In this document: positions 11,090 through 19,373 of the stretch, piece after piece
Numbering within the stretch: the first letter of the stretch is position 1
How the letters are laid out: the number at the start of each line of letters is the position of its first letter
Source of the DNA: Gemmatimonadota bacterium
GTDB taxonomy: Bacteria > Gemmatimonadota > Gemmatimonadetes > Gemmatimonadales > Gemmatimonadaceae
Direction: 5' to 3'
Assembly: GCA_016719105.1 (NCBI GenBank)
Contig: JADKAQ010000014.1
Coordinates: 248,001-312,000, forward strand
DNA length: 64,000 nucleotides
Position numbers and translations under genes: made by a program
The notes under the pieces: generated by a model
The model's input: only the letters and a program-made list of their open reading frames with translations
What the model was told of the DNA's origin: nothing
Database searches by the model: none

Positions 11090-11749
11090 ATGCGCCCACG
11101 CCAACGCCCACGCCCGCTCCCCACGTCCGGCCTCCATCACGCCGTGCTCACGTTCCGTCGCTCCCTCGTCGCGGCCGCCGTCGTCGCCAGCGCCGTGCTC
11201 GGCGCCTCTCCCTCCACCGCCCACGCCCAGCATAGCGGGCACAGCGGCCACATCACCGTCCCCGCCGGCGCCCCCTACACGGTGGCAGACGTGGAGTTCA
11301 TGCAGGGGATGATCGCCCACCACGCACAGGCGATCTACATGTCGCGCATGGCGGAGTCGCACAAGGCCAACCCGCGCGTTCAACGACTCGCGATCAAGAT
11401 CGACCAGTCGCAGGTGGCCGAGATCCGCATCATGCAGGAGTGGCTGCGCTCCAACGACCAGATGGCTCCCGATACGTCGTCGTGGCGCACGATGACGATG
11501 GCGGGGATGCTCACGACCGAACAGCTCGCTGAGCTCGACGCCGCCACGGGCACCGCCTTCGACCGACTGTTCCTCACCTTCATGATCCAGCATCACGAAG
11601 GGGCGCTGCAGATGGTGAAGGAGCTCTTCGCGACGCCGCGCGCCGGCCAGGAGGTGGACGTGAACGTCTTCGCCAACGACGTCGTGACGGTGCAGACCGC
11701 CGAGATCGGGGCGATGCGGCAACTGCTTGCCCAACTGCCAGAGAAGTAG
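11090..11749 (+). CDS. Exported DUF305 protein
   Basis: Secreted, ferritin-like four-helix protein of the DUF305 family, often found beside copper genes; its biochemical role is unknown. Two His-His motifs mark the family: EFMQGMIAHHAQAIYMSRMAE in the first half (split as MIAHHAQA) and FLTFMIQHHEGALQMV in the second, probably a metal site. The ATG at 11090 adds a basic leader of 18 residues. An alternative GTG at 11144 starts directly at a classic signal peptide (FRRSLVAAAVVASAVL, ending AHAQ) and may be the true start. The gene is divergent from the multicopper oxidase, sharing a very short control region, and is followed after 42 bases by the LVIVD-repeat gene. Confidence 0.8.
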   Translation: MRPRQRPRPLPTSGLHHAVLTFRRSLVAAAVVASAVLGASPSTAHAQHSGHSGHITVPAGAPYTVADVEFMQGMIAHHAQAIYMSRMAESHKANPRVQRLAIKIDQSQVAEIRIMQEWLRSNDQMAPDTSSWRTMTMAGMLTTEQLAELDAATGTAFDRLFLTFMIQHHEGALQMVKELFATPRAGQEVDVNVFANDVVTVQTAEIGAMRQLLAQLPEK

Positions 11750-11791
11750 CTCCTCCGCTGTCCCCTCCTCCACTACCCGGAGTCCTGCCCG

Positions 11792-13633
11792 ATGCCTAAC
11801 GCTCGACGGGCGCTCGCGCTGGCCGCGACGCTCCTCCTCCCGTCGCTCGTCCTCACTGCCCTTCCCACGCTCGCGTCGGCACAGACCTACCCGAGCAAGA
11901 CCGACCCGCGTAACAACCTCAAGCCGGGCAAGACCGATGCCGGGGTGGCGGCGAAGCACATGCGCCTCGTCTCCAACACGCCCAAGCCGGCGGGGTTCGA
12001 CTCGACGCGCGGGCTCACCTTCGTCAACTCCGACCTGGCCTTCGGCGACAAGTACGTCTACCAGGGGAACTTTGCCGGCTTCACCATCTGGGACGTGAGC
12101 AACCCGGGCAAGCCGACGCTGGTCTCCTCGGTGCAGTGCATCACGTCACAGGGTGATCCGTCGATTTACGGCAACCTGCTCTTCATCTCCGCGGAAGGGG
12201 GCGGCAATCGCAACGACTGCGCCAAGGGCGGGGTGAGCGATCCCAAGGATCACATGGCGGGCGTGCGCATCTACGACGTGGCCGACCCGGCGCACCCGCG
12301 ATTGGTAAAGAACGTGCAGACGTGCAAGGGGTCGCACACGCACACGCTGCTGCCTCACTCCAAGGACAAAAACATCCTCTACATCTATGTCTCCGGGAGT
12401 CAGGGGGCGCGCCCCGCGACCGAGGTCGCCGGCTGCAAAGAAGGGGACGATCCGGCCGACGAGAGCAACTCGCTCTTTCGCCTGGACGTGATCAAGGTCG
12501 ACCTGCGCGCGCCGGAGAAGGCTGAGGTGGTGACAGGGGCCCGCATCTTCACCGGGCTCGACGCGGCGCCGCGCGCCGCGGGGCGTCCGCAGCGTGGGCG
12601 TCCGGCCGCCGCCGGCGCACCCACCACGCCGCCACCGGCTCCCACGGGACCGCGCAACTGCCACGACGTCACCGCGTATCCGGCGGCCAAGCTGCTGGCC
12701 GGGGCCTGCGGGAGCTACGGGTTGCTGGTCGACGTGTCCAATCCGGAAAAGCCGGTGCGACTCGACGCGCGCGCCGACACGAACTTCTCGCTCTGGCACA
12801 CGGCCGTCTTCAGCAACGACGGCAAGAAGGTCGTCTTCACCGACGAGTGGGGCGGCGGCACGTCGCCGATGTGCCAGGCCAACTCGATGATGGAGATGGG
12901 CGGCAACACCATCCTCACCATCGACGGCAAGAAGAAGTACACGCAGCACGCCTACTTCAAGATTCCCACGGCGCAGGCGGCGGAGGAGAACTGCGTGTCG
13001 CACAACGGCGGGCTGATTCCGGTGCCGGGGCGCGACATCATGGTGCAGGGCTGGTACCAGGGGGGCGTAAGCGTGATGGAGTTCAGCGACCCCAGCAACC
13101 CGAAGGAGCTGGCCTTCTTTGACCGCGGGGCGATCGACAACCCGCCGGGGGTCGACGTTCCGGTGACGCCGGCACCGGCGGGCGGCCGTGGCAACCGCGG
13201 CACCATCGGCGGCTCGTGGGGGGCTTACTACTGGAACGGGATGATCTACTCGTCGGAGATGGATCGCGGCTTCGACATTCTCGAGTTGGAGCCCAGCGAC
13301 CAGCTGTCGAAGAACGAAATCGAGGCGGCCAAGCTCGTGCGCTTCACGCAGTACAACCCGCAGAGCCAGCCGCGCATCGAGTGGCCCGCCGCCTTCCCGG
13401 TGGTGCGGTCATACCTGGACCAGTTGGTGCGTGGCAAGGGGTTGGCTGCGGAGCGTACCTCGGAGATTGCCCGCGCGATCGACGCCGCCGAGCAGAAGGA
13501 CGGCAAGGGGCGTCGCGATGCGCTGAATGCGCTGGCCCGACAGGTCGACAAGGACGTCGCGGGGGCGAAGGACGCCGATCGCGTGCGTGCGATGTCGGCG
13601 GCGATCAAGGCGCTGGCGAAGGCAACCAGGTAA
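11792..13633 (+). CDS. Secreted LVIVD-repeat beta-propeller protein
   Basis: Exported protein of 613 residues. The signal peptide ends in LASAQ. The body is built of LVIVD-type propeller repeats such as TIWDVSNPGKPTLV, RIYDVADPAHPRLV and LLVDVSNPEKPVRL. Conserved His-containing loops occur (GSHTHTLLP, NCHDVTAYP, LWHTAVFSNDG, CVSHNGGLIPVPG). A Pro/Ala/Arg-rich insert sits near residues 260-290, and the last 100 residues are a charged helical tail. No enzyme activity can be claimed; proteins of this type are usually surface or periplasmic. It lies downstream of the DUF305 gene and just before the hydrolase at 13647, probably one transcript. Confidence 0.7.
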   Translation: MPNARRALALAATLLLPSLVLTALPTLASAQTYPSKTDPRNNLKPGKTDAGVAAKHMRLVSNTPKPAGFDSTRGLTFVNSDLAFGDKYVYQGNFAGFTIWDVSNPGKPTLVSSVQCITSQGDPSIYGNLLFISAEGGGNRNDCAKGGVSDPKDHMAGVRIYDVADPAHPRLVKNVQTCKGSHTHTLLPHSKDKNILYIYVSGSQGARPATEVAGCKEGDDPADESNSLFRLDVIKVDLRAPEKAEVVTGARIFTGLDAAPRAAGRPQRGRPAAAGAPTTPPPAPTGPRNCHDVTAYPAAKLLAGACGSYGLLVDVSNPEKPVRLDARADTNFSLWHTAVFSNDGKKVVFTDEWGGGTSPMCQANSMMEMGGNTILTIDGKKKYTQHAYFKIPTAQAAEENCVSHNGGLIPVPGRDIMVQGWYQGGVSVMEFSDPSNPKELAFFDRGAIDNPPGVDVPVTPAPAGGRGNRGTIGGSWGAYYWNGMIYSSEMDRGFDILELEPSDQLSKNEIEAAKLVRFTQYNPQSQPRIEWPAAFPVVRSYLDQLVRGKGLAAERTSEIARAIDAAEQKDGKGRRDALNALARQVDKDVAGAKDADRVRAMSAAIKALAKATR

Positions 13634-13646
13634 GGCGACGGCGACG

Positions 13647-14556
13647 ATGATCAGCACGCGCCGACTGCGCCGAACGGCACTCACGTTTGTCTCGGTTCCC
13701 CTGCTGGCCCTCGCATTCGGGGGCCGGCAGGTGCAGGCGCAGGGGAGCGCGACCGTTATTCCCTGCCGGCAAGAGCGTCGTGGAGGCCGAGATCAACGGC
13801 ACGGTCCTCAAGCTCTTTGCCTACAAGCCGGCGACCTATGCGGGAGACGGGTTCGTCTTGCTCCTGCATGGGGCGTCGCGTGCGGCGGAGGCCTATCGCG
13901 ACAACGCCGTAGGGATGGCCGACCGTCACAACCGGATCGTGGTGGTTCCGCTCTTCGACCTGAAGCGCTTTCCCGAGTGGCGCTACCAGTTTGGCGGCGT
14001 GTACCGGGCCGACAGTTCGTTCGCCGCGCCTGAGGAACGCACGTACGCGTTCATTCCCACGCTCGTGCGCTACATCCGCGATCGCGAAGGGAGCGCCACG
14101 CTGCCGTACCTGCTCGCCGGCTTCTCCGCTGGCGGGCAGTTTGTCTCACGCATGGCGGCCTTCATCGACACCGACGCGGAGCGGCTCATCGCGATGGCGT
14201 CGGGGTCGACGTTGTTCCCGACGCGCGACATGGCGTTCGGGCTGGGCTTCGGCGGGCTGCCTGACGAGTTGAGCAACGATGATCGCATACGCCGGTATCT
14301 GGCGCTTCCGATAACCATCTACATCGGCACCGGCGACCGCGAGATGGCGCAGCTGCCGCAGGGCGAGGCCAACCGGCAGGGGGTGCACCGCTACTCGCGC
14401 AACATTCGCTGGTTCAATGAAGCGATGGACCTGGCGTATCAGCGAAAGTGGGCGTTCAACTGGCGGCTGGTGATTGCGGATGGGCCGGGGCATAGTCCGA
14501 AGGACATGTTCGATCATCCGCAGAGCGGGAATGCGCTGCTGGGGCACCGGCCGTAA
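13647..14556 (+). pseudogene. Exported alpha/beta hydrolase (PHB depolymerase/esterase-like) with a one-base frameshift
   Basis: The ATG at 13647 opens a signal peptide (LTFVSVPLLALAFGG, ending VQAQ) in one frame. Near base 13765, in GTTATTCCCTGCCGG, the frame shifts by one base and coding continues in the next frame with AGKSVVEAEINGTVLKLF to the stop at 14556. One surplus base in the CCC run explains it, since 910 bases equal 303 codons plus one. The enzyme part shows LLLHGASR, the nucleophile elbow AGFSAGGQF and a C-terminal GPGHSPKDM that can supply the catalytic His. The substrate is unknown. It follows the LVIVD gene by 13 bases. Confidence 0.75.
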
Positions 14557-14821
14557 CGGCAGCGTCCAAGGTGAGTCGCGGGGCCTAGCGCCCTCCGGCG
14601 TCCATTGTGGTTACGCGCGGTTCTTGCTGCTCTATTCGGTATTGCAGCGCGATGTGCATGGCCCTCAAGGTCATGGCGGACAAGGGCTTCGGCGAATCTG
14701 GCCCGTGCGGCCCGCATGTGGTATGGTGATTGATGCGGTCGGATAGCGCGTGCGCTGCAGTAGCGCGTGGGGCTATTGGAGACTGCAGAATACACGTTGG
14801 GCAGACCCAAGGGGGTTCGCG
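14557..14821. other. Intergenic stretch before the cassette-like region
   Basis: No gene was recognised here on either strand. At 14796-14802 the sequence GTTGGGC fits the integron core-site consensus GTTRRRY and lies only 20 bases upstream of the lipoprotein start, as expected for the left edge of a gene cassette. No matching RYYYAAC half-site was found to its left, so it is not a complete recombination site. Confidence 0.35.
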
Positions 14822-15358
14822 ATGAGTTCTTCTCGTCCACTCGCCATCGCGACGTTTCTTGTGAGCGTCGCCGCCTGTCACGCGCACGCACCGACGACTG
14901 CGCTCACTCCGCCGTTGGCCCCGTTCCGCCCCGAGATCCACGCGCTAGCGCTTGGTGTCGACTCGGTACAACTCGCGGTGCGTGTCGTGCTCCGCAATCC
15001 ATTCTCCGACACGCTTACACTCGAGACAACCTGCGGCGGGGTCGCGCTTCGACTGGAGTACGCGGATGGCGTACGCTGGCGGCCGGCCATCGGCGGCCTC
15101 CAGACGCGGGCGTGTTTGCTGATGTACACCGAACTGCGCGTGTCCCCAGGGGATTCCGCCACCTTGACCGACGTGATCGCTGGTGTCCGCGCGGAGCGTG
15201 CGCTCGGCGTCCGCTGGCTCGCGCCGATTCCCGCGCGCTATCGGATCACCACCACGGCGAGTCGCTGTGTCCGCCATACCCGGCGCGACTGCTGGGTGAC
15301 GCTCGCGAGTGCATCGTTCGAGGTTGGTGACCCGACTGCTCGAGGCGGGGGTTCGTAG
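14822..15358 (+). CDS. Small lipoprotein of unknown function, probable integron-cassette gene
   Basis: A protein of 178 residues with a lipobox: the ATG at 14822 is followed by a short hydrophobic stretch ending LVSVAAC, so Cys19 should be lipidated. The mature part resembles a small beta-sandwich (VQLAVRVVLRNPFSDTLTLETTC, VSPGDSATLTDV), with several cysteines. No family was recognised; a BsuPI-type domain is a guess. It starts 20 bases after a GTTGGGC core-like site and stops 19 bases before a good attC site at 15377, the tight spacing typical of a gene cassette. Confidence 0.65.
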   Translation: MSSSRPLAIATFLVSVAACHAHAPTTALTPPLAPFRPEIHALALGVDSVQLAVRVVLRNPFSDTLTLETTCGGVALRLEYADGVRWRPAIGGLQTRACLLMYTELRVSPGDSATLTDVIAGVRAERALGVRWLAPIPARYRITTTASRCVRHTRRDCWVTLASASFEVGDPTARGGGS

Positions 15359-15376
15359 TGCGCCGGGTGCGCGGCT

Positions 15377-15469
15377 GCCCAACAGCGCATGCAGCAGACG
15401 GCCGATCTCTTGTGCGCTCGCTCCGCTCGCTCTATTTCGTTCGACCGCAGCTGATGCTTAACGTTGAGG
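15377..15469 (+). other. Integron attC-like recombination site
   Basis: A 93-base site, within the usual attC size range, directly behind the lipoprotein gene. R'' is GCCCAAC (15377-15383, a perfect RYYYAAC). L'' is GCATGCAGC (15388-15396) and L' is GCTGATGC (15450-15457). L'' pairs with L' over eight bases and leaves one extra unpaired G, the extrahelical base that integrases use to choose the strand. R' is GTTGAGG (15463-15469), six of seven to GTTRRRY. The inner arms AGACGGCC and GACCGCAG are only partly complementary. Confidence 0.65.
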
Positions 15470-15470
15470 A

Positions 15471-15618
15471 TGTAGGATAAGTCGACCTTCGCATCCGCCC
15501 CGTTCGTTGTGGAGAATTTGGCCTTCACATTTGCCCCAGGATCGACGATCGGCGTCCTGGCAATGGTTTCTCGATGGGGGAAAACAGGCATGGCAGCCGA
15601 GGTCGGACTTATCCTACA
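15471..15618. mobile_element. 148-base MITE-like element with terminal inverted repeats
   Basis: The left end TGTAGGATAAGTCGACCT (15471-15488) is repeated in reverse complement at the right end (15600-15618) as TGTAGGATAAGTCCGACCT. That is 18 matches with one inserted base, bounded by TG and CA. The interior has no credible gene. The flanks resemble each other (GCTTAACGTTGAGGA on the left, GCTTCGTTAGGTTG on the right), and GTTAGGT at 15624-15630 is a perfect integron core site. The element therefore appears to sit against the end of the attC site. It could be a non-autonomous insertion element; no matching transposase is present. Confidence 0.45.
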
Positions 15619-15630
15619 GCTTCGTTAGGT

Positions 15631-16033
15631 TGCCTTGCACGTTCAGCGACCGGACTCGCGGAGGTCCGGCGCGTTCGGACTCGTATACGCTACGAGATAG
15701 CGCCTGACGACCCCGCGCATCGTGGCATGGGCGGTGACGTCGGCACGGCTGGTGGCGTGCCGCTCGTCGTCAGCCTGCGCCTCTGATGCCTTCACCGACA
15801 CGCCTGCGAGTACTTGACGGTGTCGCGCCCAACGGTAGCGTGTGGAGCGGGTGACGGTCGCACGTTTCGGGAGCAGAACCGGCTGCGCAAACATCGAGAA
15901 CCGATCTGGTCGCGTGCACCCACGCGGCGTCGATGATGCGCCGTCGTTCGGCTTCGTTCGCGTGGCCCAACAGGACTCCCGGCACCGTCTGCTCACACCC
16001 GCGCCCTCCGAGCGTGGACAGGATGTCGATCGC
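15631..16033. other. Gene-free stretch upstream of the seven-helix protein
   Basis: About 400 bases with no protein-like frame in either direction; the open frames here have no recognisable composition or start. It may hold the promoter of the membrane protein gene at 16034. Remains of an older gene cannot be excluded, but none was recognised. Confidence 0.4.
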
Positions 16034-16747
16034 ATGGCCATCGAAACACGGTTGCAGCGGAACGTCGGGTTCCTCTTCGTCGCCATCCTCACTATCACGC
16101 TGTTCGGCTTCTTTCCGAGTTACTTCTCCAAGTTTCCGACCTTCGAGGGATTCGGCTGGCCGCATCACTTCCATGCCGTCATCGCGCTGGTATGGATTTG
16201 CATGCTCATCACGCAGGCCTTCCTCATCCGCGCGAAGCAGTACCGGTTACACCGCACGGTGGGACAGGCGTCCTACGTCGTGATCCCGCTGCTCCTGCTC
16301 TCGTTCTTCCTCATGGCTCGGGCGCAGTACCAGCGGAACACGCTCGTGAACCACCTGACTGAGGCGGATGCCGTCGCCGCCTTGAGCCGGAACGGGATCC
16401 CCGAACTCGTGTTCATTGCGATCCTGTACACGCTCGGCATCGTCTACAGGAAGCGGCCGGCATGGCACCTGCGCTTCTTCACCGGAATCGCGCTCGTGAT
16501 GCTCGGCCCCGGGCTCGGCCGACTGGCCTTCGGAAACTTCCCGCCCCATGTGGCCGGCCCGATCCTCGGACTGATGTTCCTCGGCCTCCCCGTGATCTGG
16601 TTGATCGTGGATGTCGTCCGCAAGCGATCGCCAGTTCCCTTGCTGTCGTACATCGCAATCACGATCACGGCCGTGGTGCTACCCGGTCAGGGGCACGCGG
16701 GTTGGTGGCAGGGCTTCGCGGGGTTTCTGGCCCGTACGTTCTTCTGA
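16034..16747 (+). CDS. Seven-transmembrane protein with conserved histidines
   Basis: An integral membrane protein of 237 residues. The ATG at 16034 was chosen because a 64-residue upstream extension has no membrane or domain character. Seven hydrophobic helices are visible, beginning at VGFLFVAILTITLFGFFPSYF and ending at LLSYIAITITAVVLP. Histidines occur in HHFHAVIALVW, in YRLHRTVGQAS and in WHLRFFTG, a pattern suggesting a metal or haem site, which is inference. The family was not identified. The gene sits inside the cassette-like region and is followed after 90 bases by ACCTAAC and a bulged hairpin. Confidence 0.65.
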   Translation: MAIETRLQRNVGFLFVAILTITLFGFFPSYFSKFPTFEGFGWPHHFHAVIALVWICMLITQAFLIRAKQYRLHRTVGQASYVVIPLLLLSFFLMARAQYQRNTLVNHLTEADAVAALSRNGIPELVFIAILYTLGIVYRKRPAWHLRFFTGIALVMLGPGLGRLAFGNFPPHVAGPILGLMFLGLPVIWLIVDVVRKRSPVPLLSYIAITITAVVLPGQGHAGWWQGFAGFLARTFF

Positions 16748-16837
16748 TCGCGGTCATGTCCTTTCCGTGTGCTGCATCGCGACGTGGCATCGGCGACGGC
16801 GCTCGCCGATCTACCGGCGCTCTCGCACGAATCGGTA

Positions 16838-16938
16838 ACCTAACCTTTCGTTGCTGCTGACAGGGCCTTCAAGGAGCGCGGCCTATTGCTCGCTGTGATC
16901 GCTGGCCGCAACTTGTGGAAGGGCCCTGCAGCAGAACG
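16838..16938. repeat. Bulged inverted repeat after an ACCTAAC box, attC-like half structure
   Basis: CGTTGCTGCTGACAGGGCC (16849-16867) pairs with GGGCCCTGCAGCAGAACG (16921-16938) in a stem of 17 pairs with two single unpaired bases, G16853 and A16860, on the left arm only. The box ACCTAAC at 16838-16844 matches the RYYYAAC half-site. No GTTRRRY follows the right arm, so a complete attC is not present. The position, between the seven-helix gene and the acetyltransferase, suits a decayed cassette junction. Confidence 0.4.
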
Positions 16939-16975
16939 CGAGCGGTACGTGGCCGACGCCGACATTGAGGGAACG

Positions 16976-17455
16976 ATGAGAACCGAGGCACGTGTCGTGG
17001 TGAAACGGCTCGGCGCGGCCGATGTCGTCCTCGCGCAAGCGACGTTCCGGTTGATGGCGGAAGTCTTCGACGAAGGCGTCGGCGAGCTCACCGAGGCGTA
17101 TGTCTCGGCGCTACTTGGCCGCGCCGACTTCTGGGCTATGGCGGCGCTCTAGGACGCTCGCCCGATTGGCGGGATCACCGCGCACGTGCTCCCGATGACT
17201 CGCAGCGAGGCGCAGGAGCTGTTCATCTACGACCTGGCCGTGCAGCCGGCATACCAGCGCCGCGGGGTTGGGCGGCTCCTGGTCGAGACCCTCTGCCGAG
17301 ACGCCGCCGCCGCCGGCGTGCCCGTCGCCTTCGTGCCGGCGGATGTAGAGGATGACCACGCCGTCGCCTTCTATCAGGCGCTCGGTGGGCAGGCGGCCCC
17401 CGTCACCATCTTCTCCTTCGAGGTCCGGGCACACGACCCTCCGGCCGTCCCCTAA
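16976..17455 (+). pseudogene. AAC(3)-I-like GNAT acetyltransferase interrupted by an in-frame TAG
   Basis: GNAT-fold N-acetyltransferase most like the aminoglycoside 3-N-acetyltransferases of the AAC(3)-I group. From the ATG at 16976 it gives VVVKRLGAADVVLAQATFRLM and FWAMAAL, then TAG at 17150-17152. In the same frame it continues with DARPIGGITAHVLPM, then LFIYDLAVQPAYQRRGVGRLLVE (acetyl-CoA loop QRRGVG) and FVPADVEDDHAVAFYQALGG, to the stop at 17455. The full length of 159 codons is normal for AAC(3)-I. A change of GAG to TAG would explain the interruption. The stop codon overlaps a CCCTAAC box, as in cassette genes. Resistance activity is not implied. Confidence 0.7.
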
Positions 17456-17561
17456 CGATGCATGCTGCCGTCGGGCGTGCCCGGAAGCGCGCTCCGTGCG
17501 CATTTGACTTGATCGCCCGCTGCCGGAATCGGTGCTATGCCGACACACATCCGAAGATGAG

Positions 17562-18077
17562 ATGTCCACCATGACCGCGCGAAAGACTGACAAGACTTCC
17601 AAGCCCGCAGGCGGGAAGCCTGCCAAGCGGACGGCTGCGGAAGGCAAGGCTGCCGTGAGGCTGCCGGAATCCATGGTGACCGGCAAGGCGAGCCCGGCGA
17701 AGGCCGCGGCCGGCGACAAGCCGGTCTTCGCATACATCGCCAGTCTGCCGCAGCCGCAGCGCGGCATCGCGGAACGAGTCGATGCCCTCGCGGCCAAGAC
17801 GCTTCCCGGCCTGCAGCGATCCGTGAAATGGGGCATGTCGTACTATGGCGTCGGCGACGGCTGGTGCTTCAGTTGCGGCGGATTCGTCGACCATGTCAAG
17901 CTCATGTTCGTGAACGGTGCAGCGCTCCGGCCGGTACCGCCCGTGACGCCGGTCGCGATGGGCAAATCCACGCGGGGTGTGGAGATTACGTCAGTGGACG
18001 ACATCGACGAACGCCAAATCGCGGCGTGGATGAAGCAAGTCGCGGCGGTGCCCGGCGTTGGGGGGAAGAAGCGGTAG
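17562..18077 (+). CDS. DUF1801 domain protein, probable cassette gene
   Basis: A cytoplasmic protein of 171 residues. The first 55 residues are a low-complexity Lys/Ala-rich tail. From KPVFAYIASLPQPQRGIAERVDAL on it has the YdhG-like DUF1801 fold, with LPGLQRSVKWGMSYYGVG, FVDHVKLMFVNGAAL and DDIDERQIAAWMKQ near the end. The function of the family is unknown. The ATG at 17562 is used; another ATG at 17571 is possible. An attC-like site begins 40 bases after the stop codon. Confidence 0.75.
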   Translation: MSTMTARKTDKTSKPAGGKPAKRTAAEGKAAVRLPESMVTGKASPAKAAAGDKPVFAYIASLPQPQRGIAERVDALAAKTLPGLQRSVKWGMSYYGVGDGWCFSCGGFVDHVKLMFVNGAALRPVPPVTPVAMGKSTRGVEITSVDDIDERQIAAWMKQVAAVPGVGGKKR

Positions 18078-18117
18078 GCCCGAAGGCAGATATCCTTTGC
18101 CTTGGTGTCAGACATTT

Positions 18118-18175
18118 GTCTAACAACAACATGCAGCTGACTGGCTGCGCGCCGCCCCTGATGCTTCAACCCTGG
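18118..18175 (+). other. Truncated attC-like site downstream of the DUF1801 gene
   Basis: Starts with GTCTAAC (18118-18124), a perfect RYYYAAC box, followed by AACAAC, then L''-like ATGCAGC (18131-18137) and TGAC. L'-like CTGATGC is at 18158-18164. Left and right arms pair as in the attC at 15377, with an extra base on the left. The expected GTTRRRY is replaced by TTCAACCC, so the right core site is lost or degenerate. Confidence 0.45.
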
Positions 18176-18527
18176 CCGGCAGCCGCGCCATGGAGCGGCC
18201 CCTAGCCACGCCGACGTGATCACGCACGGCGCCGCTATCCGGAATGATGGTCTCCTTCCGTGACGCCGAGACCGAGTCGCCACCCTGCGGTCACAGCACC
18301 CGGCGATGCATCGATGCAGCTCGCGGTCTGAATTGCGGAGGTCAGGATCTCGTTGCCCGTGAAGGACGACTTGCCGCCCCGCGCCTGCGCTGTTGTCGCA
18401 GAATTCGGCGGCGCCGCAATGAGATCGGACATAGGCTGCGGCCCTCCGAAACCTCGTGTTTCGGGGGGCCGTACGTCGCGAGGAGTTGGTAACGGGAGGT
18501 CAACACTCCAAGGATAGGGAGGCCCGC
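18176..18527. other. Intergenic stretch between the cassette-like region and the CPBP genes
   Basis: About 350 bases with no gene recognised. A leftward frame at 18235-18432 (65 codons) has no known match and is not called. The stretch ends with the strong hairpin at 18440-18470 and the ribosome site of the protease gene at 18528. Confidence 0.35.
18440..18470. terminator. Strong 13-pair hairpin, possible terminator
   Basis: GGCCCTCCGAAAC pairs with GTTTCGGGGGGCC around a five-base loop, with one G-T pair. No T-run follows on either side, so an intrinsic terminator is not certain. It stands 58 bases upstream of the CPBP protease start and could separate it from the preceding region. Confidence 0.5.
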
Positions 18528-19373
18528 GTGGCAGGACCGTATCAGTACCGACCGGTACTCTTCTTCGTCGCCACCTTCGTCGCCACCTGGGTGCCTTGGC
18601 TCATCGGCGCCTACCAGGCGAGGGACCCAAGCCGCCAGGGAACGATCTCTCCCTTCGGCTACGTCGGCCTGCTCGGTCCGTTGGTGGTGAGTCTGGCCGT
18701 GATCCTGTTCTCCGGGAACAAGACGCTCAAGGCCGATTTCCGCCGGCGCTTCGATCCCCGGCGCATCCGCCCGGCGTACCTCGGCGTCGCGGTCGCGATA
18801 CCCGTCGGGCTGATGTATCTCGGGATTCTGGTTTCGTTGCTGTTCGGCGAAAGTGCCGATCAGCTCCAGGTGTCGCGCGACGCCAACCTCGTCGTGATGA
18901 TCGTCCTCGCCATGATCCTCGCTCCGATCATCGAGGAGATCTCCTGGCGCGGCTACGGGGTGGACAGCCTGCGGGCCAAGCTGGGCGGCTTGTCGTCCGC
19001 GGTGCTGTTCGGCGTGCTGTGGTCGCTGTGGCACGTGCCGCTGGTGCTGCTCCCCGGAACCTACCAGCACGAGTTGGCCACGATCGGCGAGCCACTCTTC
19101 CTGGCGAACTTCTTCGTCAGCGCCGTCCCGGCCGCGATTCTCGCCAACTGGCTCTATTACCGGAACGGCCGGTCGATCCTCATCGGGGTGCTGTTCCATG
19201 CGGCGGCGAACGCGTCGGCGGAGGCGCTGAGCGCTACCCAAATCACCAAGTGCATCGTGAGCGTGTTGTGGCTCGCCGTCGCGGTGGTCGTGCTCGTCAC
19301 CGATCGGACCACGTTCGCCGCCGGCCCCCGAACCTTCCTGGACGACCCGCAGGGCGACGCGATCACGAGCTGA
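18528..19373 (+). CDS. CPBP-family intramembrane metalloprotease
   Basis: A membrane protein of 281 residues from the CAAX-protease / bacteriocin-processing (Rce1-like) family. GTG at 18528 is chosen because GGGAGG lies five bases upstream. The glutamyl-protease motifs are present: IIEEISWRGYGVDSL (EExxxR), FGVLWSLWHVPL (FxxxH) and GVLFHAAANAS (HxxxN), within about seven helices. In bacteria such proteins often confer self-immunity to, or mature, small peptides; the target here is unknown. A second, weakly related family member follows after 114 bases. Confidence 0.85.
   Translation: MAGPYQYRPVLFFVATFVATWVPWLIGAYQARDPSRQGTISPFGYVGLLGPLVVSLAVILFSGNKTLKADFRRRFDPRRIRPAYLGVAVAIPVGLMYLGILVSLLFGESADQLQVSRDANLVVMIVLAMILAPIIEEISWRGYGVDSLRAKLGGLSSAVLFGVLWSLWHVPLVLLPGTYQHELATIGEPLFLANFFVSAVPAAILANWLYYRNGRSILIGVLFHAAANASAEALSATQITKCIVSVLWLAVAVVVLVTDRTTFAAGPRTFLDDPQGDAITS

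Noticed and set aside
15456..15630. A single 175-base attC spanning GCTTAAC to GTTAGGT
   Set aside because: It would overlap the better 93-base site, exceed the usual attC length, and its pairing is explained by the inverted ends of the 148-base element.
17450..17520. Complete attC after the acetyltransferase gene
   Set aside because: CCCTAAC and GATGCATGC resemble a left half, but no GTTRRRY and no matching L' arm could be found to the right.
18235..18432. Leftward 65-codon frame as a small gene
   Set aside because: No ribosome site or recognisable sequence; it overlaps the hairpin-rich intergenic stretch.
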